This document shows, piece by piece, positions 7,270 to 16,181 of a DNA stretch of 51,483 nucleotides. The stretch is from an uncultured Prevotella sp. Its GTDB lineage: Bacteria > Bacteroidota > Bacteroidia > Bacteroidales > Bacteroidaceae. The notes under the pieces are model-generated. The model was not told where the DNA came from, searched no databases, and was given only the letters and a program-made list of their open reading frames with translations. The translations under genes were made by a program, and so were the position numbers. Each line of letters begins with the position of its first letter. The first letter of the stretch is position 1. The stretch is taken from positions 1 through 51,483 of the forward strand of contig ONHQ01000020.1 of NCBI GenBank assembly GCA_900317685.1. The letters run 5' to 3'.

Positions 7270-10200
7270 TTAGAAAGATACCTGAATGCCACCCATGATC
7301 GTGCGTACCGGCGCATAGGAGTCAATACCAAGAGAGGTAGTACCCTGGAAGTCGAAGCGTGGGTCAAGTCCCTTGCGTGCCGACCAGAAACAGAGGTTCT
7401 GTCCCTGTACATAGACACGAATCTTGCTCAGCATGAGTTTGTTGACGAGGGTTCTCGGAAGTGTATATCCCACCATGAATGACTGGAAGTTGAGATAGCG
7501 GGCACTTGTGAGGAAACGTGTAGACTGAGAGGTCACCGTCTGATCACCATACTGGAAACGTGGAATGTTCGACGACGTGTTATTCGGCGACCAAGCCTTC
7601 AAGATGTCCTTATGGTAAGTGTAACCGACGTGGTTGCTGCTATAAGAAGGTTGCATCAGCTCAGCATAACCGAAGTCATAGATCTTGCCTCCCAGCTGGA
7701 AGTCAAAGTTTGCTGACACATCGAAACCGTAAGCAGACAGCGTTGTGGAGAAACCACCATTGGCCCAAGGCAGCATATTGCGTGTGTAATACGAAGCCTC
7801 ATTCCAGTCTGTGGTAGTGAAGGAGTGCTTAGTGCCCGGCTTGCTGCTGTTGGACAGCGTTCCGGCCTTGTACTGCTTGTAGATATCCTCGTCGACCCAA
7901 TAGAGCGGCTCACCCTTCTCATTGACACCTGCATATTCGGGCAGCATGGCGTTGTAGAGCTGTCCGCCCTCAGCATACCACATAGGAACGTTGAAACCTG
8001 CGCTCACGTCGGCCTGTGACCAGCCTCCGTAGTTGGCGATCTTGTCAGGGGAGAGTTTCAGAATCTTGGCATTGTTGTGTGAGATGTTACCGCTGATGTT
8101 CCAAGTGATGTCTTTCGTACGGATGACGTCAGCACTGAGCGTGAGCTCCACACCACGGTTGCGGATAGAGCCGATGTTGTCGTAGTAACCACGAACGCCG
8201 TTGCTCTCCGGAAGCTGCTCCCAGAAAAGAAGGTTGGTGGTGTGCTTGTTGTACCAGTTGAACTCACCGTTGAGGCGATTGTCGAACAGGCTGAACTCCA
8301 GACCGATGTTGAAGTTCGTTGTCGTCTCCCAGGTGATCTCGTCGTTACCGATTTGGGCGAACGAGGGAAGCATCTGCTTGTTACCCTTGCTCAAGCTGTA
8401 GCGGTCGAGGAACTGGAAGTCGGGGATACCGTCGTTGCCCTGCTGACCGACAGAAGCCTTAAGCTTGAGGTTGTTGACCCATGTAGCGTTGAGCTCCTTG
8501 AAGAACTTCTCCTTGGAGATGATCCATGCGCCACCAACACTCCAGAAATCACCCCAACGGTGGTTGTTGGCAAAGCGCGATGAGGCATCGCGACGATAGC
8601 TGGCCTGCGCGAAATAGCGCTGTGCATAGTTGTACAGAGCATTGGCGAAGTAGCCCTCTACGTTGTAGTTCGTAGCGTAGGAGTTGCTGTTGTAGCGGTC
8701 AGAGAAAGCTGCGATCTCCTGAATGTCAGGGGAGAATCCACCGCGTGCCAAGGCTTCCAGCAGGTCGCTGTGTGACTTGTACCACTCGTGTCCGATCATT
8801 GCTTGAATGTCGTGCTGACCAAAGGTCTGATGGTAGTTGAGCGTCTGGATATAGTTCTGACGGCGTGACACAGTATTGTACTTATCAATGGAACCGTTCT
8901 CAGAAGCGGCTGCACCGATATAAGGGTTGCCATAGATGCTGTATTGTGTCAATCCAAGCGTATAGTTGTTGTTAGACGAGAACTTCAGCCAAGGTGTGAT
9001 GTTGATGTCAAAGTTGAACTGCCCTTGAATTTGGTCACCCCGATTCTTGTTGTTGTCATATTGATTGCTTCCGATTGGGTTGCCGTTGGCCAAGAAACCA
9101 CGCTTCAAACCATCATAATCAGATGATGATCCAAAGTCATAACGCCGGTGTCCGTACTCATCCTTCATGATATACGGATTGCCATTCTCGTCCACGCCAC
9201 GTACATAGAGCGGATAGATGGGAGCGATATATTGTGTATAGATAGCTGGGTTGCTGGCACTACTGCTCGTATTGCTCAGATTTGGGTTAGAGTTCATGTT
9301 GCTGTGCACCCAACCCACGTTGGAGAAAAGATGCAGCCACTTGGTAGCCTGGTAGTCGGCCTTGAAACGGGCAGTGAGACGCTCGTAGCCGGAATTTGTC
9401 AGCACACCGCTCTCCTTGAGGTAGCCTACAGAAGAGTAGTATGAGAGCTTATCAGAAGCACCACTGACATTGAAATTGTATTCCTGACGGAAGCCATGAC
9501 GATAAGCGGCATCCTTCCAGTTGTCGGGCTGCAGATAGTATTTCTGGCCGTTCAAACCGGTGTATACGCTGCCAACAGTGGCTTTAGGATTGATCTTGCC
9601 GTCGAGACCAATGAGACTCTCACCGGTAGGAACATTGAATATGTTATAGCCCAGTCCAAACTGTTTGTTGTCAAACATGTTGGCGTTGACCCACTCGTTG
9701 GCGGCGGCAGCAGAGAGTCCGTTGCTGTAGAAAGCGTAGTTGTAGAGCTGACTATAGTAGACCTCAGCATACTGCTTAGGGTCGGTGATGACATCGTAGT
9801 CCTGCACAGCGCGGCTGGTGCCACCCCATTTAGCTTCGAAATTGATGTTGGCTTTGCCAATACTGCCTTTCTTGGTAGTAATCAAGATGACACCGGCAGC
9901 ACCACGTGCACCATACAGTGCTGCGCTGGAGGCATCCTTCAGCACGGTGATGCTCTCGATGTCCTCCTGCGGAATATTGCTCAAGGAAGCAGGATAGGGA
10001 GCACCGTCGACGATGATCAACGGTGTAGTGGAAGCATTGAGTGAAGCGATACCACGGATGTGGATGTCGCCCTGGCCAGCACCAGGCTGGCCACTGCCTC
10101 CGGTAATCTGTAAGCCGGGAACTGTACCCACGAGGGCGTCGGCAGCATTGGTGGCTATCTTCTTGCTCAGGTCTTCTGCGTTGACGACAGCGGCAGAACC

Positions 10201-10548
10201 GGCAAATGAATTTTTAGTCTGTTGTCCGAAGGCTACGACCATCACCTCGTCGAGGGTCTTATTGTCGTTCTGCAGCACCACCTTCATGTTGCCGCCGGCC
10301 TTCACGGTCTGTGGTTTCATGCCGAGGTAGGTGACAACCAGCTTAGCACCGGCGGGGGCATTGAGCTGGAAGTGACCGTTCACGTCGGTGACGGTACCTG
10401 TGTTTGTACCTTCCACCTTCACGGCAGCGCCAACTACTGGCTCACCGTCGTCTCCGGAGGTTACGGTACCACTAACATTCGTCTGAGCCATCACGCTTCC
10501 CGCGAAGAGGAAGGTTCCGGCCAAAAGCGTCATTAGTCTTTTTTCCAT
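7270..10548 (-). CDS. SusC/RagA family TonB-dependent transporter (SusC1)
   Basis: A 1092-aa outer-membrane transporter with a signal peptide (ending SVMAQ), a carboxypeptidase-regulatory-like domain (about 24-110, with NGHFQLNAPAGAKL), a plug (about 115-230, including LKDASSAALYGARGAAGVILITTKKG) and a 22-strand barrel ending GGIQVSF. It imports oligosaccharides captured by SusD1. The first ~290 nt and the 170-nt leader are nearly identical to those of SusC2 at 12934 in inverted orientation, and similarity drops sharply after residue ~96. No TAnnTTTG box can be found upstream on this strand, so the gene looks promoter-less as drawn. Confidence 0.95.
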   Translation of the reverse strand: MEKRLMTLLAGTFLFAGSVMAQTNVSGTVTSGDDGEPVVGAAVKVEGTNTGTVTDVNGHFQLNAPAGAKLVVTYLGMKPQTVKAGGNMKVVLQNDNKTLDEVMVVAFGQQTKNSFAGSAAVVNAEDLSKKIATNAADALVGTVPGLQITGGSGQPGAGQGDIHIRGIASLNASTTPLIIVDGAPYPASLSNIPQEDIESITVLKDASSAALYGARGAAGVILITTKKGSIGKANINFEAKWGGTSRAVQDYDVITDPKQYAEVYYSQLYNYAFYSNGLSAAAANEWVNANMFDNKQFGLGYNIFNVPTGESLIGLDGKINPKATVGSVYTGLNGQKYYLQPDNWKDAAYRHGFRQEYNFNVSGASDKLSYYSSVGYLKESGVLTNSGYERLTARFKADYQATKWLHLFSNVGWVHSNMNSNPNLSNTSSSASNPAIYTQYIAPIYPLYVRGVDENGNPYIMKDEYGHRRYDFGSSSDYDGLKRGFLANGNPIGSNQYDNNKNRGDQIQGQFNFDINITPWLKFSSNNNYTLGLTQYSIYGNPYIGAAASENGSIDKYNTVSRRQNYIQTLNYHQTFGQHDIQAMIGHEWYKSHSDLLEALARGGFSPDIQEIAAFSDRYNSNSYATNYNVEGYFANALYNYAQRYFAQASYRRDASSRFANNHRWGDFWSVGGAWIISKEKFFKELNATWVNNLKLKASVGQQGNDGIPDFQFLDRYSLSKGNKQMLPSFAQIGNDEITWETTTNFNIGLEFSLFDNRLNGEFNWYNKHTTNLLFWEQLPESNGVRGYYDNIGSIRNRGVELTLSADVIRTKDITWNISGNISHNNAKILKLSPDKIANYGGWSQADVSAGFNVPMWYAEGGQLYNAMLPEYAGVNEKGEPLYWVDEDIYKQYKAGTLSNSSKPGTKHSFTTTDWNEASYYTRNMLPWANGGFSTTLSAYGFDVSANFDFQLGGKIYDFGYAELMQPSYSSNHVGYTYHKDILKAWSPNNTSSNIPRFQYGDQTVTSQSTRFLTSARYLNFQSFMVGYTLPRTLVNKLMLSKIRVYVQGQNLCFWSARKGLDPRFDFQGTTSLGIDSYAPVRTIMGGIQVSF

Positions 10549-10722
10549 AAATTCTCTCTTTAGTTAATATATAATGTTATTGTATTATCTATGTATGTTA
10601 TGTGTGATGTCTTTGTTCCTGTGTGTGTTCTCTCTATTTGTCCACACCTTATTATATATGCATCTCTTTCTCTGTCTCCTTGTTCCTCCTCTCTTCTGCT
10701 GTGTCCTCCTCCACGCGGGAGG
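10261..10722 (-). repeat. Left arm of the ~460-bp inverted repeat
   Basis: Reverse-complement match to 12766-13221. It starts at a CCTCCCGC block, covers the whole SusC1 leader and the first ~96 codons, and has only small indels (for example AGAGAGGAGGAACA against AGAGAAACA). The arms bound a 2,043-bp segment holding the toxin/antitoxin pair and the tyrosine recombinase. Confidence 0.92.
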
Positions 10723-10744
10723 GGGCAAAAAAACGATTGCATTC

Positions 10745-10775
10745 TTGCTTGTTTGCAATATATTTCGTATCTTTG
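10745..10775 (+). promoter_or_regulatory. Promoter of the antitoxin-toxin pair
   Basis: A -33 TTG at 10745-10747 and a -7 TATCTTTG at 10768-10775, 20 bp apart. It faces the antitoxin start at 10821, giving a leader of about 40 nt, and points away from SusC1. Confidence 0.6.
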
Positions 10776-10820
10776 CCAATGTGATATAGAACTCTTAGCA
10801 TTATCCTTATAGTTTAGATT

Positions 10821-11078
10821 ATGGCTACAACATACAACATATCAGGTCAGATTCCTTATTGGAACTTACTAAAAGGATTGAGTAAGGAAATAAAAGTCGC
10901 TCTAATATCAAAGCTGAGCGATTCGATAGCAACGTCCACAACTGTATCAAAAAAGAAGAATCCAGAAACTCTCCGTAAGTTCTATGGCTGTCTGAAAGAT
11001 GAAGACTTCCCATCATCTGAAGAAATAGAGAAGGTTATGGAAGATAGTGACAAAAACATTGAAGGATTTCTACTATGA
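10821..11078 (+). CDS. Putative antitoxin of a PIN-domain toxin-antitoxin pair
   Basis: An 85-aa protein whose stop overlaps the start of the PIN protein by 4 nt (ATGA), the usual arrangement of a translationally coupled antitoxin. It has a helical N-terminal part (WNLLKGLSKEIKVALISKLSDSIA) and an acidic tail (SSEEIEKVMEDSDKNIEGFLL). This resembles the small uncharacterised proteins encoded just before PIN toxins in many Bacteroidota. It should bind and block the downstream ribonuclease. No classical DNA-binding fold is recognised. The call rests mainly on size, position and overlap. Confidence 0.7.
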   Translation: MATTYNISGQIPYWNLLKGLSKEIKVALISKLSDSIATSTTVSKKKNPETLRKFYGCLKDEDFPSSEEIEKVMEDSDKNIEGFLL

Positions 11079-11491
11079 GTCAATACCTTCTTGACACTAA
11101 TGTGTGTATAGAGGTGCTGCGTGGAAATCCTATGATCAAGCAACAGATTCTTAATATCGGGACTGATTCCTGTTATATTTCTGAGATTACAGTTATAGAG
11201 CTTAAAGTTGGGCAAGAACTTGCCTGCAAAAAAGCAAAGCAGGGACAATTTAAGAAGCAGTTCGTAGAAGAATTCATCCAAAGTCTCAATATTATACCAA
11301 TCAGTTGTGCAATTGATTTCTTTGCACATGAGAAGGTAAGACTTCAACTTGAAGGAACTCCAGCACACAATAATTTCGATTTGCTAATTGGCTGTACTGC
11401 AGCTGTCTGCAATATGACTATGGTGACGGAGAACATAAAAGACTTTAAGAGAATAGATGGTATAAATATAGAGAACTGGATGACGAGATAA
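11075..11491 (+). CDS. PIN-domain ribonuclease toxin, VapC-like
   Basis: A 138-aa PIN-domain protein. The acidic metal-binding residues are where expected: Asp7 in LLDTNVCIE, Glu42 in VIELKVG, Asp102 in NNFDLLIG, and Glu119/Asp123 in TENIKDF. VapC toxins cut RNA, often tRNA or rRNA, and stop growth when the antitoxin is lost. It is cotranscribed with and overlaps the antitoxin gene, and sits inside the segment bounded by the SusC inverted repeats beside a recombinase. The exact RNA target is unknown. Confidence 0.9.
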   Translation: MSQYLLDTNVCIEVLRGNPMIKQQILNIGTDSCYISEITVIELKVGQELACKKAKQGQFKKQFVEEFIQSLNIIPISCAIDFFAHEKVRLQLEGTPAHNNFDLLIGCTAAVCNMTMVTENIKDFKRIDGINIENWMTR

Positions 11492-11517
11492 TCATTTCGT
11501 ATATCACATCTATATTT

Positions 11518-12495
11518 ATGTTCCACTTCTCTTACCACTTCTCATTAACTCTCCACCGCCTTCATATTTCGCTGGCTGGAGGGTCAAGACACAAGAGCAA
11601 AACACCTTTCTTTTTATGCGCTGAACAAGAAGCAAAGCACTGTGAGGAAGCGCAGCAGTTCAGTACTGCAAAAAACTACCGGACCGCTATCCGCTCACTT
11701 CATTATTTCTTGCAACAACAGGAGCTCATGGTCCAAGATCTCTCACCGGAGTTGATGGCAGCCTACTCACAATGGCTCCGGCAGCATGGCATCAGCATGA
11801 ACACGGTGTCGTGCTACCTTCGCTCCTTGCGCGCTATATATAATAAGGTGGTAAAGCAATATAGATTAGAAGACCGCAAGCCGTTTAATGACTTGTTCAC
11901 CGGTCACGCCAAGACAGTGAAGCGGGCGGCCACTGATGACGACATCAAACGCTTGCAGACAATGATTCTCCTCAAGCAGTCAGCATTGCAGCTCTCGCGC
12001 GACATTTTTCTTTTCAGTCTCTACGCCCAAGGCATGCCATTCGTGGATATCGCTTTTCTGCAAAAGGAACAGATACAGGATGGCATGATCATCTATGAGC
12101 GCCACAAGACCGGACAGCAGATCATCGTAAAGATAGAGGGCTGCATGCAAGAAATCATCGACCGCTATAGCAAAGCTGACTCTGATTTTGTTTTTCCCAT
12201 CATCACCACTCACAACCCCGCGCAAGCCTACAAGCAATATCAAAGCAGTCTAAGAACCTATAACCGCAATCTACACAAATTGGAAAAGGTGGCAGGACTC
12301 AAGCGCAGCTTAACCTCGTATGTAGTCCGGCACACATGGGCAAGCATCGCCTACGACACCAATATAGATCTGGCTGTCATTGCCAGTGCGCTCGGCCACA
12401 CCAACACCAACACTACACGCATCTACATCCGTGACATCAATAACCGACGGCTTGCCGAAACCAATAAAAAAGTGCTGGGAAGAATTCGACCGTAG
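11518..12495 (+). CDS. Tyrosine site-specific recombinase
   Basis: A 325-aa protein with a SAM-like core-binding domain (about 45-130, STAKNYRTAIRSLHYFLQQ) and a tyrosine-recombinase catalytic domain. Visible active-site residues are Lys197 (RHKTG), Arg271 (SYVVRHTWAS), His294 (ALGHT) and the nucleophile Tyr303 (RIYIRDI). The first catalytic arginine, found as Y-x-R-G-M in related Bacteroidota invertases, is here Gln171 (YAQGM, codon CAA). Relatives invert promoters and SusC genes. Its place between inverted SusC arms makes it the likely invertase for this locus, if it is active. The start is uncertain; no clear promoter is seen. Confidence 0.88.
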   Translation: MFHFSYHFSLTLHRLHISLAGGSRHKSKTPFFLCAEQEAKHCEEAQQFSTAKNYRTAIRSLHYFLQQQELMVQDLSPELMAAYSQWLRQHGISMNTVSCYLRSLRAIYNKVVKQYRLEDRKPFNDLFTGHAKTVKRAATDDDIKRLQTMILLKQSALQLSRDIFLFSLYAQGMPFVDIAFLQKEQIQDGMIIYERHKTGQQIIVKIEGCMQEIIDRYSKADSDFVFPIITTHNPAQAYKQYQSSLRTYNRNLHKLEKVAGLKRSLTSYVVRHTWASIAYDTNIDLAVIASALGHTNTNTTRIYIRDINNRRLAETNKKVLGRIRP

Positions 12496-12765
12496 GAAGA
12501 CATAATGCCTTTCCGCATTTCTGTTCATCGATGATCCTTTACGAGTTTAAAGACAAAAACAACCTTTATAATAGATATATCGGTACCTATAGTTGTTAGG
12601 CATTTGTTACCTCGCTTCGATAAAAGCAACGGACTTTTAAGTAAAACGAAGCAGAAGTGCAATTTTTATGTCAAAACATTTGCTTAGTTTGGAAATATTA
12701 TATAAATTTGCAGTCTGATATAATTATATAAAATTAGAATAGGTAAATAAAACTTGACTTATCCG
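12496..12765. other. Right end of the invertible segment, non-coding
   Basis: 270 bp between the recombinase stop and the right inverted-repeat arm. No ORF was seen. It is AT-rich and carries the only outward-facing promoter recognised in the segment (12679-12710). Confidence 0.6.
12679..12710 (+). promoter_or_regulatory. Outward promoter facing SusC2
   Basis: -33 TTTG at 12679-12682 and -7 TAAATTTG at 12703-12710 with a 20-bp spacer, a good match to the Bacteroidota consensus. It lies inside the segment bounded by the inverted repeats and would give a leader of about 215 nt before the SusC2 ATG. No equivalent box exists at the left end of the segment, so inversion would move this promoter to SusC1. 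Confidence 0.75.
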
Positions 12766-13221
12766 CCTCCCGCATGGAGGAGGACACAGCAGAAGAGAAA
12801 CAAGGAGACAGAAAAAGATATATATATAATAAGGTGTGGACAAATAGAGAGAACACACGGGAACAAAGACATCACACATAACATACATAATAGATAATAC
12901 AATAACATTATATATTAACAATAGAGAGAATTTATGGAAAAAAGACTAATGACGCTTTTGGCCGGAACCTTCCTCTTCGCAGGGAGCGTGATGGCTCAGA
13001 CGAATGTTAGTGGTACCGTAACCTCCGGAGACGACGGCGAGCCAGTTATTGGCGCTGCCGTGAAGGTGGAAGGTACAAACACAGGTACCGTCACCGACGT
13101 GAACGGTCACTTCCAGCTTAACGCGCCCGCAGGCGCCAAGCTGGTGGTCAGCTACCTCGGCATGAAACCACAGACCGTGAAGGCCGGCGGAAATGTGAAG
13201 GTAGTGCTGCAGAACGACAAT
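12766..13221 (+). repeat. Right arm of the ~460-bp inverted repeat
   Basis: Inverted copy of 10261-10722. It covers the SusC2 leader from a CCTCCCGC block (followed by ATGGAGG) through about codon 96. Leader and coding parts are nearly identical in both arms; identity drops after CAGAACGACAAT. Confidence 0.92.
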
Positions 13222-16152
13222 CATACACTCGACGATGTCGTCGTGGTCGCTTATGGTACTGCCAAGCGCCAGAGCATTACTGGTGCAGTCACTGCCATCG
13301 ATGCTAAGGATATTGAGAAGCACGTCACCACCAACGCCTTGGAGGCACTGGAAGGAAGTGCACCAGGTATTCAGGTCAACAGTACCTATGGTGAGCCGGG
13401 CGCTGAACCTCAGATTCGTATTCGTGGTATTGGTACCATCAATGGTAGCAACAGCCCTCTGTATGTCGTTGACGGAACGATCTACAATGGCAATATCTCA
13501 GATCTCAACCCCAGCGACATCGCCAGCATGTCAGTGCTGAAGGACGCTGCCTCTGCTGCCCTCTATGGTAATCGTGCTGCCGCCGGTGTGGTGATCATCA
13601 CGACAAAGAGCGGACGCGGAGCTGGCAAGTCTAATGTCAACCTCACTGTGAACCAAGGTTGGTATCACCGTGGTATTCCTGAGTACGACCGCCTGAGCGC
13701 CAAGCCTTGGATGGAGTCTTACTGGAAGGCTATGTATAACTGGGCACAGTCTGGTTCGTTGCACAAGAAACCGGAGGAGGCTGCTGCATATGCCAACACA
13801 CATATCATCGACAAAGCTGTGAAGCGCAACATCTTCGATGCCGCTGATGACAAGCTCTTCGATGCTAACGGCAACCTGACGGCCAACGTGCTTCCCGGTT
13901 ACGACGATCTCGACTGGGAGGACGACATCGAGCGTACCGGCAGCCGTCAGGACTATACACTCTCCGGCTCCTACAATTCCACCAACGCCAACGTTTACTC
14001 TTCTGTCGGCTACACCAAGGAAAACGGTTATGTCATCGGCTCTGACTACAAGCGCTATACCGCCCGCGTCAACGCTGACTTCAAGCCTTCCAAGTACCTG
14101 ACTACAGGTGTGAACTTGATGGGTGCTACCTCTAAGCGCCATTTCAATGATAATGCTTATGGCTCATACTTCGCCAACCCATTCTATGTGGCCCGTATGA
14201 TGGCTCCTGTCTATCCGCTTTTCATGCACAACGCTGACGGCAGCTATGAGCTCGACGCCAACGGTGACAAGCAGTACGACACGACATCTGACTATCTCAG
14301 CAACCGTAACATCGCATACGAGCTCCGTGCTGACCAGGACGAGAGCCGCCGTAATGTCATCAACGGCACGGCTTACGCTACCGTGAACCTGCCCTATGAC
14401 TTCAGCGTAACCGTACGCGGCAACATGAGTCAGCGAACCAACAACCGTACAAACTATAACAACCCGAACATCGGTGACGGTGCTACGAACAATGGACGTC
14501 TCACGGAGTACGCCTACGAGTATGATGACTATACAATGCAGGAGTTCCTCAACTGGACTCACGAATACGGCAAGCACCACGTGGATGCCATGTTCGGACA
14601 TGAGAACAACCAGAACAAGGCGCGTGTCAAGGCTGGCATGAACACCAATATGGCAGCTGAGGGCATCATCGTGCTGAGCAACTTCCTCACCAACTCTTAT
14701 CTCCACGGCTACAACACTGACTATAAGACTGAGTCTTATCTGGCTCGTGCCCGTTACAACTATGATGAGCGCTACTTCTTCGATGCTTCTTGGCGTCGTG
14801 ACGGCAGTTCTCGTTTCCATCCCGACAACCGTTGGGGTAACTTCTTCAGCTTCGGTGGCAACTGGAACGTGAAGAAGGAAGCCTTCATGAAGGATGTCTC
14901 TTGGGTCAACAGTCTGCGTCTCCGTGCATCTTACGGTGAAGTTGGTAACGATGCCGGTGTGGGCCTCTATGGCTATCAGGCACTTTACTATATTGGCAAG
15001 AACGGTGGCAACGGTGCGCTGATGAAGCAGAGTCTCGCTGCCAACGACATCAAGTGGGAGACCGCCCAGACCATCGACGTGGCTTTGGAAGGCCGTCTGT
15101 TCGACCGTGTCAACTTCTCTTTGGGCTACTACAACCGTCGCAACAAAGACTTGCTCTTTGAGGTGAAGTTACCTCTGTCAGGTGGTTCCTTCTCTTACAA
15201 CGAAGATGACTACAACATGTCGATCTACCGTAACATCGGTACCATCCGCAATCAGGGATTTGAGTTCGCTGCCGACGTGGACATCCTCAAAGGCCACGGT
15301 CTGCTTTGGAACTTCGGTCTCGACGCAACGTTCAATGCCAACAAGATCATCAAGTTGCCAAACAACGACAACATCATCAGCGGTCTGCAGAACTATACCG
15401 AGGGTCGCTCACTCTATGACTTCTATACCTATCATTTCGCAGGTGTCGACCAGTTGACCGGTCAGTCACTCTACACTGTTGACCCGGAGAAGAAGGAGAA
15501 GGCTGCTGCCAACGGTGAGCTGGTGACTGTCAACGGTGTTGACTACACAACCGATGCTTCCGGCTATGGTCTTCGCGACTTCCACGGACATGCCGACCCG
15601 ACTGTCTACGGTTCCTTCCATACCAATCTCGCATGGAAGGGTCTGAGCCTGTCGATGCTCTTTACTTATTCTCTCGGTGGCAAGATCTATGACGGTACTT
15701 ATCAGAGCTTGATGTCTACTAACTCCATGGACAGTGGTTCCGCTCTCTCCAAGGACGTTTTGAAGTCTTGGACAGCAGCTCCTGCTGGCATGACTGAGAC
15801 ATCAGCCAACCGTATCGATCCGAATGGTATCCCGGTGCTCGACTTCAACCGCAGCAGTTACAACAACTACACGAGTGACCGTTGGTTGACCAGTGCTTCT
15901 TATCTCATCTTCAAGAACCTGACCCTGAGCTACAACCTGCCCAAGCAGTGGATGACAGTGCTCGGTGGTGCTGTGTCTGGCGTGAGCGTGAAGTTCAGCG
16001 CTGAGAACCTCTTCACCATATCTGCACGCAAGGGTCTCAACCCGCAGTATCTGTTCACAACGGTAGGTAGTTCATCAGAGAACATCGGTTCCACACAGAG
16101 CACTTACGTGACCTCACGTGTGTTTAACCTCGGTCTGTCCATCGATTTCTAA
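12934..16152 (+). CDS. SusC/RagA family TonB-dependent transporter (SusC2)
   Basis: A 1072-aa outer-membrane transporter: signal peptide ending SVMAQ, carboxypeptidase-regulatory-like domain (about 24-110), plug (about 112-225, with IRIRGIGTINGSNSPLYVVDG and LKDAASAALYGNRAAAGVVIITTKSG) and barrel ending VFNLGLSIDF. The first ~96 residues are almost the same as in SusC1, but the plug and barrel differ, so the two should take different substrates. It is followed by SusD2 after 29 bp. A complete promoter at 12679-12710 faces it, so this copy is predicted to be on in the orientation shown. Confidence 0.95.
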   Translation: MEKRLMTLLAGTFLFAGSVMAQTNVSGTVTSGDDGEPVIGAAVKVEGTNTGTVTDVNGHFQLNAPAGAKLVVSYLGMKPQTVKAGGNVKVVLQNDNHTLDDVVVVAYGTAKRQSITGAVTAIDAKDIEKHVTTNALEALEGSAPGIQVNSTYGEPGAEPQIRIRGIGTINGSNSPLYVVDGTIYNGNISDLNPSDIASMSVLKDAASAALYGNRAAAGVVIITTKSGRGAGKSNVNLTVNQGWYHRGIPEYDRLSAKPWMESYWKAMYNWAQSGSLHKKPEEAAAYANTHIIDKAVKRNIFDAADDKLFDANGNLTANVLPGYDDLDWEDDIERTGSRQDYTLSGSYNSTNANVYSSVGYTKENGYVIGSDYKRYTARVNADFKPSKYLTTGVNLMGATSKRHFNDNAYGSYFANPFYVARMMAPVYPLFMHNADGSYELDANGDKQYDTTSDYLSNRNIAYELRADQDESRRNVINGTAYATVNLPYDFSVTVRGNMSQRTNNRTNYNNPNIGDGATNNGRLTEYAYEYDDYTMQEFLNWTHEYGKHHVDAMFGHENNQNKARVKAGMNTNMAAEGIIVLSNFLTNSYLHGYNTDYKTESYLARARYNYDERYFFDASWRRDGSSRFHPDNRWGNFFSFGGNWNVKKEAFMKDVSWVNSLRLRASYGEVGNDAGVGLYGYQALYYIGKNGGNGALMKQSLAANDIKWETAQTIDVALEGRLFDRVNFSLGYYNRRNKDLLFEVKLPLSGGSFSYNEDDYNMSIYRNIGTIRNQGFEFAADVDILKGHGLLWNFGLDATFNANKIIKLPNNDNIISGLQNYTEGRSLYDFYTYHFAGVDQLTGQSLYTVDPEKKEKAAANGELVTVNGVDYTTDASGYGLRDFHGHADPTVYGSFHTNLAWKGLSLSMLFTYSLGGKIYDGTYQSLMSTNSMDSGSALSKDVLKSWTAAPAGMTETSANRIDPNGIPVLDFNRSSYNNYTSDRWLTSASYLIFKNLTLSYNLPKQWMTVLGGAVSGVSVKFSAENLFTISARKGLNPQYLFTTVGSSSENIGSTQSTYVTSRVFNLGLSIDF

Positions 16153-16181
16153 TTAAACGGTTTATTCAAAGCGAATCATTT

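Noticed and set aside
10549-10720. Small ORFs in the leader of SusC1
   Set aside because: They are readings of the conserved untranslated leader, which carries frame-breaking indels between its two copies.
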